From Acidisoma sp965199065 (GTDB taxonomy: Bacteria > Pseudomonadota > Alphaproteobacteria > Acetobacterales > Acetobacteraceae), in NCBI RefSeq assembly GCF_965199065.1, contig NZ_CBDAQN010000003.1:1612001-1676000 (forward strand): 64,000 nt of DNA, written 5' to 3'. Made by a program: the position numbers and the translations under genes. Positions 1-8,819 of the stretch are shown piece by piece. Every line of letters begins with the position of its first letter. The first letter of the stretch is position 1. The notes below the pieces were generated by a model that made no database searches, was not told the origin of the DNA, and was given only the letters and a program-made list of their open reading frames with translations.

Positions 1-1
1 G

Positions 2-325
2 GTGCAGGTCGTCGTGGCACCGATCGTCTCCGATGCGAATGGCTATGCCGAGGAGGTCGCGGGTCTGCTGCGGGCGCGGGGGCTGAGCGTTTCGCTCGAT
101 CTCCGCAACGAGAAGATCAACGCCAAGGTGCGCGAGCACAGCCTCGCCCATGTGCCGGTGATCGCGGTCGTCGGCCGGCGGGAGGCGGAGCAGCGGCAGG
201 TGAGCCTGCGGCGGCTCGGCTCCGAGGCGCAGGAGGTCATGGCGCTCGATGCGGCTGTCACCCAGCTTGCCAAAGAGGGACTGGCGCCTGACTTGCGCGT
301 TCCGGACTTGGAGGTGGCCGCGTAA
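2..325 (+). CDS. thrS: threonyl-tRNA synthetase, C-terminal fragment (5' end outside window)
   Basis: Only the last ~107 residues are present; the reading frame is open at the left edge. They match the class IIa anticodon-binding domain of ThrRS, including the conserved RNEKI and KVREH stretch (about residues 35-46) and VVGRRE followed by VSLRRLG. The enzyme charges tRNA-Thr in the cytoplasm. infC follows about 150 bp downstream, the usual thrS-infC order. The GTG at position 2 is an internal codon, not the true start. Confidence 0.93.
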   Translation: MQVVVAPIVSDANGYAEEVAGLLRARGLSVSLDLRNEKINAKVREHSLAHVPVIAVVGRREAEQRQVSLRRLGSEAQEVMALDAAVTQLAKEGLAPDLRVPDLEVAA

Positions 326-350
326 CAACGCAGGCTTGATAACGCGGGCC

Positions 351-382
351 TTGCAGAGACAGGCAACATTCTACGATATAAT
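351..382 (+). promoter_or_regulatory. possible infC promoter
   Basis: A perfect -10 hexamer TATAAT lies at 377-382. The nearest -35-like hexamer, TTGCAG at 351-356, is 20 bp away, longer than the ideal 17 bp. It would let infC be transcribed separately from thrS. This rests on motif matching only. Confidence 0.35.
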
Positions 383-473
383 GCGGTGGCAAGGTGGTTA
401 TGGCTGCGCTCCGGGCTTCCGGGTCGCGCCGACCGCCTTTCGATCGTTTCGGAAACTATGACAGGAGAGATCC

Positions 474-1013
474 ATCCCTAGACCGCCCCAAGGCACTACT
501 CCGACGCGAGGCGATGGCCCGCGCGTGAATGAGGAAATCCGAGTCCCCCAGGTCCGTTTGATCGACCAGGACGGCGAGATGCTCGGCGTCATGACTGCTC
601 GAGAGGCGCTGCAGCGCGCCTTCCAGGTTGGTCTTGACCTGCTGGAAATCAGCCCGAACGCCGAACCGCCGGTCGTCAAGATCCTGGACTTCGGCAAGTT
701 CAAATATGAACAGCAAAAAAAGAAGAACGAGGCCAAGAAGAAGCAGAAAGTCATCGAGATCAAAGAGATCAAGGTGCGCCCCAATATCGACGAGAACGAC
801 TACCAAGTGAAGCTCCGCGCCATGAAGGCCTTCATCGATGAAGGCGACAAGGTGAAGGTGACGCTCCGCTTCCGTGGTCGCGAAATGGCTCACCAGGACA
901 TCGGGGTCAGGGTGCTGGAGCGTATCCGGGCGGATATGGATGTGCAGACGAAGGTCGAGCAAATGCCGCGCATGGAAAACCGCCAGATGGTCATGGTGCT
1001 GACGCCACGTTAA
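474..1013 (+). CDS. infC: translation initiation factor IF-3, AUC start codon
   Basis: IF-3 binds the 30S subunit, prevents premature 50S joining and proofreads the start codon. The protein has the N-domain (RVRLIDQDGE-like region), a lysine-rich linker (KKKNEAKKKQK) and the C-domain (KEIKVRP, VTLRFRGREM). The frame opens at 462 and has no ATG/GTG/TTG before GTG 525, which would cut the conserved N-terminal tail. AUC at 474 has an AGGAGA Shine-Dalgarno (463-468) 5 nt upstream and gives 179 residues, close to the ~180 of E. coli IF-3. Rare AUU/AUC/AUA starts are a known feature of infC, used for autoregulation. The canonical alternative start is GTG 525. Confidence 0.93.
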   Translation: MPRPPQGTTPTRGDGPRVNEEIRVPQVRLIDQDGEMLGVMTAREALQRAFQVGLDLLEISPNAEPPVVKILDFGKFKYEQQKKKNEAKKKQKVIEIKEIKVRPNIDENDYQVKLRAMKAFIDEGDKVKVTLRFRGREMAHQDIGVRVLERIRADMDVQTKVEQMPRMENRQMVMVLTPR

Positions 1014-1101
1014 CCGAGCGGGCGGCGGGCCCAGTGTCTCGCTGGCCTTGTTCTTGTATGGGTCGGCCCCGGTTTAAGCGTGTGCTGGATCGGGGTCGAC
1101 C

Positions 1102-2919
1102 ATGACTGCATCAGCCTTGGATATCGCGCGCCTCCGTGCCTCCTATGAGGCTGGCGACATCACCCCGCGTGACATGATCGCCGAGGTCCTCGCGCGCATC
1201 GCCGCTCTCAACGACGACGCCATCTGGATCTCGCGCCGTCCGGACGCGGATCTCTTGGCCGAGGCCGAGCAACTCGGCAACCGCTTCGCCGACCGCGCCG
1301 AATTTCCCCTCTACGGCATTCCGTTCGCGGTCAAAGACAATATCGATGTCGCCGGGCTGCCGACGACGGCGGCATGCCATGCATACGAGTACCGGCCACC
1401 GGATTCGGCGCCGGTTGTGGAGAGGCTGATCGCCGCCGGCGCCATCGTCATCGGAAAGACCAACCTCGATCAGTTCGCGACCGGCCTCGTCGGCGTCCGC
1501 TCCCCCTACGGCGTGCCGCGTAACACCTTCGACCCCGCCATGGTTCCGGGTGGGTCGAGTTCCGGCTCGGCCGTCGCCGTCGCGGCCGGGCTGGTGAGTT
1601 TCGCCCTCGGCACCGATACGGCAGGCTCCGGACGGGTTCCGGCTGCATTCAACAATCTTGTCGGCCTGAAGCCGACGCGGGGCCTGCTCAGCAACCGCGG
1701 CATGGTGCCCGCCTGCCGGTCGCTCGACTGCATCTCCATCTTCGCGCTGACCGTGCGCGATGCGGTGACGGTGCTGGATGTCGCGCAAGGTTTCGACGAG
1801 TTGGACGCCTATTCCCGCCTCCAGCCCGCCGGGTTCCGCGCGGCGCTGCGGTCTGCTCCGGCGGCCTTCACCTTCGCCGTGCCGCATCAGGCGCAGCTTG
1901 AGTTCTTCGGCGACGTCGAGGCGCAGACGCTGTTTGCGGAAGCCGTCTCACGCGCGGAGGCCCTCGGCGGCACGCGGGTGGAAATCGACTTCGCGCCCTG
2001 GATCGAGGTCGCCAGCCTGCTCTACGGACTTTGGACCGCCGAGCGGACCGCGGCGATCGGGCCGCTGCTGGCGGTGGAGCCCGACGTTCTGCACCCGGTG
2101 ACCCGCAGGATCATCGAGGCTGGACTCGCGCCCAAGGCCGTCGAGACCTTCGAGGCGCAGTATCGTCTGCAGGAGCTGACCCAGGCCATCCGCCCGGTCT
2201 GGGACAGCGTGGACTGTCTGCTGGTTCCGACCACGGGCACCGCCTTCAGCCTCGCCGAGCTTGCGGCGGAGCCGATCGCCCGCAACAGCGACCTTGGCTA
2301 CTACACGAACTTCACCAACCTGCTCGACCTCGCCGCCATCGCTGTGCCCGGCGGCTTCAAGGCAAGCGGTTTCCCGGTCGGCGTCACCCTCATCGGGCCG
2401 GCCTGGCACGATGCGAAGCTCGCAGCCCTCGGCCACGCCATGCATCAGGCGATGGGTGGGCCGCTCGGGGCCACCGGCCAACCCCAGCCACCATCTCCGG
2501 TGCCTAGCGCCGCGATCGCCACCTACCCCGCCGTCGACCTCGCCGTGTTCGGGGCCCATCTGTCCGGCGGGGCTCTCAACCCGCAGTTGCGGAGCATGGG
2601 AGGCCGGTTCGTCCGGCGATGCCATACGGCGGCGCGCTACCGCATGGTCGCCTTGCCGGGAGAAATCCTCCGCCCCGGACTGATCGACGCCGGCGACGAG
2701 GGCCGCTCCATCCAGGGCGAGATCTGGTCTCTGCCGGCGACGTCGCTTGCCGCTTTCCTGGCGACCATCGCTCGGCCGCTGGGGCTCGGCACGGTCCAGC
2801 TGACAGGGGACGAAAGCTGCCTCGGCTTCATCTGCGAGGGAGGCGCGCTGGTCGCTGGAGCCACCGATGTCAGCCATTTCGGCTTCTGGCCGGCCTACCT
2901 GCAGTCCCTCGCCGGCTGA
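1102..2919 (+). CDS. atzF: allophanate hydrolase
   Basis: Hydrolyses allophanate to ammonia and CO2, the second step of ATP-dependent urea or s-triazine nitrogen use. The N-terminal ~450 residues form an amidase-signature domain with a Lys78-Ser152-Ser176 triad (FAVKDN, GGSSSG, GTDTAGSGR). The C-terminal ~130 residues (from about AVFGAHLSGG) match the gamma-glutamylcyclotransferase-like allophanate hydrolase C domain, which separates it from ordinary amidases. The length of 605 is typical. No urea carboxylase gene is adjacent, so the allophanate source must be encoded elsewhere. Confidence 0.88.
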   Translation: MTASALDIARLRASYEAGDITPRDMIAEVLARIAALNDDAIWISRRPDADLLAEAEQLGNRFADRAEFPLYGIPFAVKDNIDVAGLPTTAACHAYEYRPPDSAPVVERLIAAGAIVIGKTNLDQFATGLVGVRSPYGVPRNTFDPAMVPGGSSSGSAVAVAAGLVSFALGTDTAGSGRVPAAFNNLVGLKPTRGLLSNRGMVPACRSLDCISIFALTVRDAVTVLDVAQGFDELDAYSRLQPAGFRAALRSAPAAFTFAVPHQAQLEFFGDVEAQTLFAEAVSRAEALGGTRVEIDFAPWIEVASLLYGLWTAERTAAIGPLLAVEPDVLHPVTRRIIEAGLAPKAVETFEAQYRLQELTQAIRPVWDSVDCLLVPTTGTAFSLAELAAEPIARNSDLGYYTNFTNLLDLAAIAVPGGFKASGFPVGVTLIGPAWHDAKLAALGHAMHQAMGGPLGATGQPQPPSPVPSAAIATYPAVDLAVFGAHLSGGALNPQLRSMGGRFVRRCHTAARYRMVALPGEILRPGLIDAGDEGRSIQGEIWSLPATSLAAFLATIARPLGLGTVQLTGDESCLGFICEGGALVAGATDVSHFGFWPAYLQSLAG

Positions 2920-3050
2920 GGCCACCCGCCGTCCCCGATGGTGGCCGGTGTATGCGCTTGTCTGGGCGGCGCGTCTCCAGCTTGACCACGACGTGCCAGA
3001 GCGCCATTTAACCTTCGCAATCTTATCTTTCGAAGGAATATGACCGGTAA

Positions 3051-3269
3051 ATGTCAAAAGAAGACATGATCGAATTCAGTGGAATGGTGGCGGAGCTTCT
3101 GCCCAACGCCATGTTCCGGGTGAAGCTCGACAATGATCATGTGATCCTCGCCCATACCAGTGGCAAGATGCGCAAGAACCGCATCCGTGTTCTGGCCGGC
3201 GATCGGGTCAACGTGGAGATGACGCCCTACGACCTGACAAAGGGCCGCATCACCTTTCGGTTCAAATAA
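3051..3269 (+). CDS. infA: translation initiation factor IF-1
   Basis: A 72-residue OB-fold protein that binds the 30S A site during initiation. The full-length family pattern is present: MSKED start, EFSGMV, NAMFRVKL, HTSGKMRKNRIRVLAGDRV and a FRFK end. A GAAGGA Shine-Dalgarno lies about 11 nt before the ATG. maf starts 5 nt after the stop, so the two are probably co-transcribed. Confidence 0.97.
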   Translation: MSKEDMIEFSGMVAELLPNAMFRVKLDNDHVILAHTSGKMRKNRIRVLAGDRVNVEMTPYDLTKGRITFRFK

Positions 3270-3274
3270 CGTCG

Positions 3275-3901
3275 TTGCCAACCAGCGGTCTGGTTCTGGC
3301 CTCGGCCAGTCCCCGCCGCCGCGAACTTCTCGCTCAGATTGGCATCGTCCCTGAGCGGATCGTCGCTCCGGACGTCGACGAGACGCCGCGGCGGCATGAA
3401 CTCCCCCGGGATTACGTTCAGAGGGTCGCCCGCAGCAAGGCAGCCGCCGTCACGGGCGCGGTTGTTCTCGCGGCGGATACCGCTGTTGCCGCGGGACGTC
3501 GCATCCTCCCGAAAGCTGAAACCGAGGCCGAAGCCCGCGCCTGCCTCGGCATCCTGTCCGGCAGGCGGCATCGCGTATACACAGCCGTCGTCGTCGCCGA
3601 CGCCTCCGGCGTGATCCGGGAGCGGATCGTCGATAGCGTCGTCACCTTCGCCCGGCTGACGCTGGCGGACATCGACATGTATATGGCTGGGGGTGAGTGG
3701 CGCGGTAAAGCGGGTGGCTACGGCATCCAGGGCGAGGCTGCACGCTTCATCCGCTTCCTGTCCGGCAGTTATTCCGGCGTCGTCGGCCTGCCGTTGTTCG
3801 AGACAGCCCAGCTATTGCGGTCTTACAATGTATGGCCCGTGCGGGACGAGCTGGCGACCGCCAACCCGTCCCTCCCGGAGCCTATCGCGACGACGTTCTA
3901 G
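3275..3901 (+). CDS. maf: Maf-family nucleoside triphosphate pyrophosphatase
   Basis: Maf proteins hydrolyse non-canonical or canonical NTPs to NMP plus pyrophosphate. Motifs are SASPRRR (residues 10-16), the LAADTAV acidic segment, the K-x-E region (PKAETEAEA) and SGRRHRVYTAV. The start is TTG at 3275, 5 nt after infA; no better in-frame start exists. The stop overlaps the convergent ahcY stop in the shared tetranucleotide CTAG (3898-3901). The infA-maf pairing is common in alphaproteobacteria. Confidence 0.9.
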   Translation: MPTSGLVLASASPRRRELLAQIGIVPERIVAPDVDETPRRHELPRDYVQRVARSKAAAVTGAVVLAADTAVAAGRRILPKAETEAEARACLGILSGRRHRVYTAVVVADASGVIRERIVDSVVTFARLTLADIDMYMAGGEWRGKAGGYGIQGEAARFIRFLSGSYSGVVGLPLFETAQLLRSYNVWPVRDELATANPSLPEPIATTF

Positions 3902-5217
3902 TAGCGGTAGAGGTCGTGCTTGAACGGCCCGTTGACGCTTTGGGCGCCGATATACTCCGCCTGCTTCGGGCTCAGCTTGGTCAGTGCCGCGCCGACCTTG
4001 GCCAGATGCAACGCCGCAACCTTCTCGTCGAGAACCTTCGGCAGCGTATAGACCCGCTTCTCGTAGGTTCCTGGCCGCGCCGTCCACAGCTCGATCTGCG
4101 CCAGCACCTGGTTGGTGAAGGAGGCTGACATCACGAAGCTCGGATGGCCCGTGGCGTTGCCAAGGTTCACCAGACGCCCCTCGCTAAGCACGATCAGACG
4201 CTTGGTGTCGGGGAAGACGACCTCGTCGACCTGCGGCTTCACATTCTCCCAGCGGTAATTGCGCAGCGCCTCGATCTGAATCTCGCTGTCGAAATGCCCG
4301 ATGTTGCAGACGATGGCGCGGTTCTTCATCGCCCGCATATGCTCGATCGTGATGACGTCGATATTGCCCGTGGCGGTCACGAAGATGTCGCCGCGCGGGG
4401 CGGCATCCTCCATCGTCACGACCTCATAGCCCTCCATCGCCGCCTGCAGGGCGCAGATGGGATCGGCCTCGGTCACCAGCACCCGGCAGCCGCCGTTGCG
4501 CAGGCTCGCGGCCGAACCCTTACCCACGTCCCCAAACCCGGCAACAACCGCAACCTTGCCGGCCAGCATCACGTCCGTGCCGCGCCGGATGGCGTCGACC
4601 AGGCTCTCCCGGCAGCCATAGAGGTTGTCGAATTTCGACTTCGTCACGCTGTCGTTCACGTTGATCGCCGGAACCCGCAGCGTCCCCGCCTTCGCCATCT
4701 CCCACAGCCGGTGCACGCCAGTCGTCGTTTCCTCGGAGATGCCGCGCACATCGGCCATCATCGCGGGGTATTTCTCGTGCATGAGAACGGTGAGGTCACC
4801 GCCGTCATCGAGGATCATGTTCGGCGTCCAGCCGTCCGGGCCGCGCACCGTCTGCTCGATGCACCACCAGAACTCCTCCTCGTTCATGCCCTTCCAGGCA
4901 AAAACCGGGATGCCGGCGGCCGCGACACCCGCCGCCGCGTGATCCTGCGTCGAGAAGATGTTGCAGGAGGACCAGCGCACCGTTGCGCCAAGCGCCGTCA
5001 GCGTCTCGATCAGCACGGCGGTCTGGATCGTCATGTGCAGGCAGCCGGCGATACGCGCACCCGCCAGAGGTTTTGACTTGCCGTACTCATCGCGCAGCGC
5101 CATCAGGCCAGGCATCTCGTCCTCGGCCATGGAAATCTCCTTCCGGCCCCAGGACGCGAGGGAGATATCGTGAACCTTGTAGTCCTCGGCATGGGAAGCA
5201 ATAGCGGTGTCGGGCAT
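3898..5217 (-). CDS. ahcY: adenosylhomocysteinase (SAH hydrolase)
   Basis: Reversibly splits S-adenosylhomocysteine into adenosine and homocysteine, relieving product inhibition of methyltransferases. Seen: HMTIQTA (61-67), the KSKFDNLYG catalytic segment (about 193-201), the NAD-binding GFGDVG (227-232) and the C-terminal KHDLYRY, whose Lys and Tyr reach the partner subunit's NAD site. It has 439 residues. The ~175 bp leader is strongly structured (see the leader entry). It is convergent with maf, sharing CTAG at the stops. Confidence 0.97.
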   Translation of the reverse strand: MPDTAIASHAEDYKVHDISLASWGRKEISMAEDEMPGLMALRDEYGKSKPLAGARIAGCLHMTIQTAVLIETLTALGATVRWSSCNIFSTQDHAAAGVAAAGIPVFAWKGMNEEEFWWCIEQTVRGPDGWTPNMILDDGGDLTVLMHEKYPAMMADVRGISEETTTGVHRLWEMAKAGTLRVPAINVNDSVTKSKFDNLYGCRESLVDAIRRGTDVMLAGKVAVVAGFGDVGKGSAASLRNGGCRVLVTEADPICALQAAMEGYEVVTMEDAAPRGDIFVTATGNIDVITIEHMRAMKNRAIVCNIGHFDSEIQIEALRNYRWENVKPQVDEVVFPDTKRLIVLSEGRLVNLGNATGHPSFVMSASFTNQVLAQIELWTARPGTYEKRVYTLPKVLDEKVAALHLAKVGAALTKLSPKQAEYIGAQSVNGPFKHDLYRY

Positions 5218-5239
5218 GGTTCTCTATTCCGTTCGTTCT

Positions 5240-5340
5240 CTATGCGGGGCATAGCCGAGCGCCCGCCTCAGGGAAACCTTTTCGACGCTGCCCGCGAGTA
5301 AAACGAGCCAGCCCTGCACGCAGCGCCCTCGCAGGTCAAT
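5240..5340 (-). promoter_or_regulatory. structured ahcY leader, candidate divergent SAH riboswitch
   Basis: Read on the minus strand, the leader holds GAGGGCGCTGC, then GGCTCGT about 12 nt later, then a possible CTC/GAG plus GGG/CCC stem, then GGGCGCTC about 40 nt before the ATG. The order GAG-rGCGCUGC / GGCUCG / GCGCUC, with a GGGCGC-GCGCUC pairing, recalls the SAH riboswitch that precedes ahcY in other proteobacteria. The conserved CAAC before the last element is not seen and P1 is only about 4 bp. A CTATGC/GCATAG hairpin (5240-5254) lies next to the ribosome-binding region. A structured leader is clear; ligand binding is speculative. Confidence 0.3.
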
Positions 5341-5374
5341 CAGAAGTCGCCCAACCGGTTGCAACGGGCGCTGC
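5320..5374. repeat. 9-bp inverted repeat in the ahcY / acyltransferase divergent region
   Basis: GCAGCGCCC at 5320-5328 is perfectly complementary to GGGCGCTGC at 5366-5374, with a 37-nt loop containing the 10-bp palindrome CAACCGGTTG (5352-5361). It could fold in either transcript, or compete with the ahcY leader fold, because one arm overlaps GGCGCTGC. Its function is unknown. Confidence 0.5.
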
Positions 5375-5393
5375 TTAGGGAGGCCGACTGCCG

Positions 5394-8300
5394 ATGATCC
5401 GTTCTCTTCTCGCCGAGCGGCGGTTCGCGCCTCTGTTCTGGTGCCAGTTTTTCGCCGCTTTCAATGACAATTTTCTTAAGAATGCCCTGCTGTTCCTGAT
5501 CCTCTGGGGTGCGACAGGCGCGGCGGTGCACGGCGCGGCGCCCCATGGCGCGAACGCTCTCGTCACCCTGGCCGGCGCCTTCTTCGTTCTGCCCTTCTTC
5601 TTCCTCTCCGGGCTCGGCGGCGAGTTGGCGGATCGGCTCGACAAAGCTTTCCTCGCGCAGCGGATCAAGCTGGCGGAGCTAGCCGCGGCCGTCATCGCCG
5701 TGGTCGGCTTCCTGGCTCAGAGCGTGCCGATCCTGTTCGTGGCGCTGTTCACCTTCGGCACGCTCTCGGCGCTGTTCGGCCCGGTGAAATACGGCATCCT
5801 GCCCGACCATCTGCCAAAGGAGGAACTGCCGCAGGCCAACGCGCTGGTCGAGGGCGCGACCTTCATGGCGATCATCGGCGGCACCGTCGCCGGCGGTCTC
5901 GCCGCGACCTTCCCCGCCGGTCACTACGTGCTCGCCGTGGCGGTGATGGTCTTCGCGGTCTTCAGCTGGCTGGCCGCCCGGCTCATCCCGCCCACCGGGG
6001 AGGCCGCCCCCGATCTCCGCATCCAGCGCAATGTCTTCGCCTCCACCATCGGGCTCATCCGCGACCTCCGCGTCGATCAGCGCATCTGGCGGGCGAGCCT
6101 CGCCTCCAGCTGGTTCTGGCTGGTGGGCGCCATCGCGCTCGCCATGATGCCCGCCGTTGTCCAGCAGGAGCTCGGCGGCACCAAGGAGACGGCGACCCTT
6201 GCGCTCGTCGTGTTCTGCTTCGGCATCGCCATCGGCTCCCTGATCGCGGCCTGGCTCTCCGGCGGACGGGCGACGATGCTGCCTGCGGCCATCGGCACGT
6301 TGCTCATGGGCGTGTTTCTGATCGACATCGCAGCCGTGACCCACGGGCGCGTGCCGCATAGCGTGCCGATGCTGCTGCCGCGACTGATGCCCCACATCAT
6401 TGTCGATCTTTTTGCGCTGTCGCTCGCCGGCGGCTTGCTCGCCGTACCGAGCTTCGCCGCCGTACAGGCCTGGGCGGGGCCGGACCGGCGCGCGCGATGC
6501 GTCGCCGGCGTCAACGTCATCTCCGCCGCCGCCATGGCTGTGGGCGCACTGATGATGTCGGGCCTCCTCGCCGTCGGCGTCGGCGTGCCATTGCTTTTTG
6601 CGGCCCTCGGCCTCGCCTGCTTCGCCTTCGGCGGCTGGATGCTCGTCACGCTGCCGACCGGCGGCCTTCGCGACGTCATGTGGATGATCTTCCGCATCGC
6701 CTACCGGATCGAGGTCGTGGGCGCAGACCATCTGGCGGAGGCCGGTCCGCGCTCCATCATAGCGCTGAATCATGTGAGCTGGCTCGATGCCGCGGTGGCG
6801 CTTGCCATTCTGGACCGGCCGCCGGTCTTCGCCATCGACAGCGACGTCGCGCAGATCTGGTGGGTGAAGCTGGCGCTGCGCTTCGTGGACGCAATTCCGC
6901 TCGACCCGGCCCGTCCCTTCGGCGCACGGCGCCTTATTCATGCGGTTCAGGAAGGCCGCAGCCTGGTGATCTTCCCCGAGGGCCGCATCACCGTCACCGG
7001 CAGCCTCATGAAGGTCTATGACGGTGCCGCGCTGATCGCCGCCCGTGCGGATGCGACCATCGTGCCGGTCCGCATTTCGGGGCTGGAGGCAACGCCCTTT
7101 TCACGCCTCGAGGCCGGACAGGTAAGGCAGCGCTGGTTTCCCCGCGTCCGCGTGACCATCCTCCGGCCCGAGCGCCTCGCGATAGACCCGTCGCCGCCCA
7201 TCCGCCGCCGTCGCGAGGCAGGTGGCGCCGCACTCTATGCGGTGCTTTCCGACATGATCTGGCGCACGACGTCGACCGACTTCACGATCCCCCAGGCGGT
7301 GGCGGAGGCCGCCAGAATCCATGGCCGCGGGCGGGTCGCCGCGGAGGACCTGACCTCTGGCACCCTCACCTACCGGCGTCTGATGACTGGCGCCGCGGTG
7401 CTCGGGCGAGCGCTGGCGCCGCTCTCCGCGCCGGGTGACGCAGTCGGCGTGATGATGCCGAACGCCAACGCGACGATGGCGCTGGTGCTGGGCCTGATGT
7501 CCTCCGGACGGGTGCCGGCGATGCTGAACTTCACCGCGGGCCCGACCAATCTGCTCAACGCCTGCCGTGCGGCGCAGGTGCGCACGATCGTCACCTCGCG
7601 CGCCTTCATCGCCCGTGGGCAGCTTGAGAAACTGGTGGAAGGCCTGCAGGCGGGCGCGCCGGGCCTGCAGCTGAAGCTCGTCTACCTGGAGGACGTGCGG
7701 GACCGGATCGGCCTCGCCGACAAAGTACGCGGCATGTTGCAGGGCGGGCGACCCCTGGTCCGGCGGCAGCCGGACGATCCGGCGGCGATCATCTTCACTT
7801 CGGGTTCCGAGGGCACCCCGAAGGGCGTCGTCCTCAGCCATCGCAACATGCTGGCGAATGTTGCCCAGGTGGGGGCGCGCATCGAATACGGTCGCACCGA
7901 CAAGGTGTTCGGCGTCCTGCCGCTTTTCCACTCGATCGGCATGACCTGCGGCCTTGTGCTGCCGCTGATCTACGGCGTGCCGGTGTTCATGTATCCCACG
8001 CCGCTGCACTACAAGGCGATCCCGGAGCTCATCTACAAGACGAACGCCACCGTGCTCATCGGCACCGATACCTTCCTGATGGGCTACGCACGCACCGCCA
8101 ACGCCTATGACTTCCGCTCCTTGCGCTATGTGGTTGCCGGAGCGGAACCGGTGAAGGCCGCGACCCAGGCGCTCTACCTCGAGAAGTTCGGCCTCCGTCT
8201 GCTGGAAGGCTACGGCGTCACGGAGACGGGACCGGTGCTGGCCCTCAACACGCCGATGTTCAACCGGTTCGGAACCGTCGGGCGGCTGCTGCCGGGGGTC

Positions 8301-8819
8301 GAGCACCGGCTGGAGGCCGTCCCGGGCATCGACATCGGCGGGCGCCTCCACGCTCGCGGGCCGAACATCATGCTCGGCTACGTGCGCGCCGAACGGCCTG
8401 GCGTGCTGGAGCCGCCACCCGACGGCTGGCACGACACCGGCGATATCGTCGCCATCGACGAGGACGGCTTCGTGTCGATCAAGGGCCGGGCCAAGCGCTT
8501 CGCCAAGCTCGGCGGGGAGATGATCTCTCTGGCCGCCATCGAGACGCTGGCGCACGATCTGTGGCCGGAGGCGATGTCCGCCGCATCGACCGTGCCCGAC
8601 GCGCGCAAGGGCGAGCGCATCATCCTGCTGACTGAGCAGCGGGACGCCGATCGCGCCGCGCTCCTTACCTATTGGCGCTCGCGCGGGGCAACGGAGCTGA
8701 TGGTGCCGGCCGAGGTGCGCGTCGTCGACGCCTTGCCGCTGCTCGGCTCGGGAAAGATCGACTTCCCTGGGGTGCAGCGGATGGCCGAGCGGCTGACTGC
8801 CGCCTCTCAGGCTGCCTGA
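5394..8819 (+). CDS. aas: three-domain fusion: LplT-like transporter, PlsC acyltransferase, acyl-ACP synthetase (Aas)
   Basis: Predicted inner-membrane lysophospholipid recycling protein of 1141 residues. Residues ~1-420 are an MFS transporter like LplT, with many hydrophobic helices. Residues ~430-620 are a PlsC-type acyltransferase with NHxxxxD (NHVSWLD, ~459-465) and FPEGR (~527-531). Residues ~640-1135 are an AMP-forming acyl-ACP/CoA synthetase with the P-loop-like TSGSEGTPKG (~802-811) and YGVTETGP. In E. coli, LplT and Aas are two adjacent genes; here they form one polypeptide, a fusion also known in other proteobacteria. GGGAGG precedes the ATG by about 10 nt. The 3' end overlaps the convergent amidase by 13 bp. 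Confidence 0.9.
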   Translation: MIRSLLAERRFAPLFWCQFFAAFNDNFLKNALLFLILWGATGAAVHGAAPHGANALVTLAGAFFVLPFFFLSGLGGELADRLDKAFLAQRIKLAELAAAVIAVVGFLAQSVPILFVALFTFGTLSALFGPVKYGILPDHLPKEELPQANALVEGATFMAIIGGTVAGGLAATFPAGHYVLAVAVMVFAVFSWLAARLIPPTGEAAPDLRIQRNVFASTIGLIRDLRVDQRIWRASLASSWFWLVGAIALAMMPAVVQQELGGTKETATLALVVFCFGIAIGSLIAAWLSGGRATMLPAAIGTLLMGVFLIDIAAVTHGRVPHSVPMLLPRLMPHIIVDLFALSLAGGLLAVPSFAAVQAWAGPDRRARCVAGVNVISAAAMAVGALMMSGLLAVGVGVPLLFAALGLACFAFGGWMLVTLPTGGLRDVMWMIFRIAYRIEVVGADHLAEAGPRSIIALNHVSWLDAAVALAILDRPPVFAIDSDVAQIWWVKLALRFVDAIPLDPARPFGARRLIHAVQEGRSLVIFPEGRITVTGSLMKVYDGAALIAARADATIVPVRISGLEATPFSRLEAGQVRQRWFPRVRVTILRPERLAIDPSPPIRRRREAGGAALYAVLSDMIWRTTSTDFTIPQAVAEAARIHGRGRVAAEDLTSGTLTYRRLMTGAAVLGRALAPLSAPGDAVGVMMPNANATMALVLGLMSSGRVPAMLNFTAGPTNLLNACRAAQVRTIVTSRAFIARGQLEKLVEGLQAGAPGLQLKLVYLEDVRDRIGLADKVRGMLQGGRPLVRRQPDDPAAIIFTSGSEGTPKGVVLSHRNMLANVAQVGARIEYGRTDKVFGVLPLFHSIGMTCGLVLPLIYGVPVFMYPTPLHYKAIPELIYKTNATVLIGTDTFLMGYARTANAYDFRSLRYVVAGAEPVKAATQALYLEKFGLRLLEGYGVTETGPVLALNTPMFNRFGTVGRLLPGVEHRLEAVPGIDIGGRLHARGPNIMLGYVRAERPGVLEPPPDGWHDTGDIVAIDEDGFVSIKGRAKRFAKLGGEMISLAAIETLAHDLWPEAMSAASTVPDARKGERIILLTEQRDADRAALLTYWRSRGATELMVPAEVRVVDALPLLGSGKIDFPGVQRMAERLTAASQAA

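Noticed and set aside
5361..5374. Plus-strand GCAACGGGCGCTGC resembling the 3' part of an SAH riboswitch before the acyltransferase gene
   Set aside because: No matching 5' elements in the right order on that strand, and the downstream gene is unrelated to SAH. The minus-strand leader of ahcY fits better.
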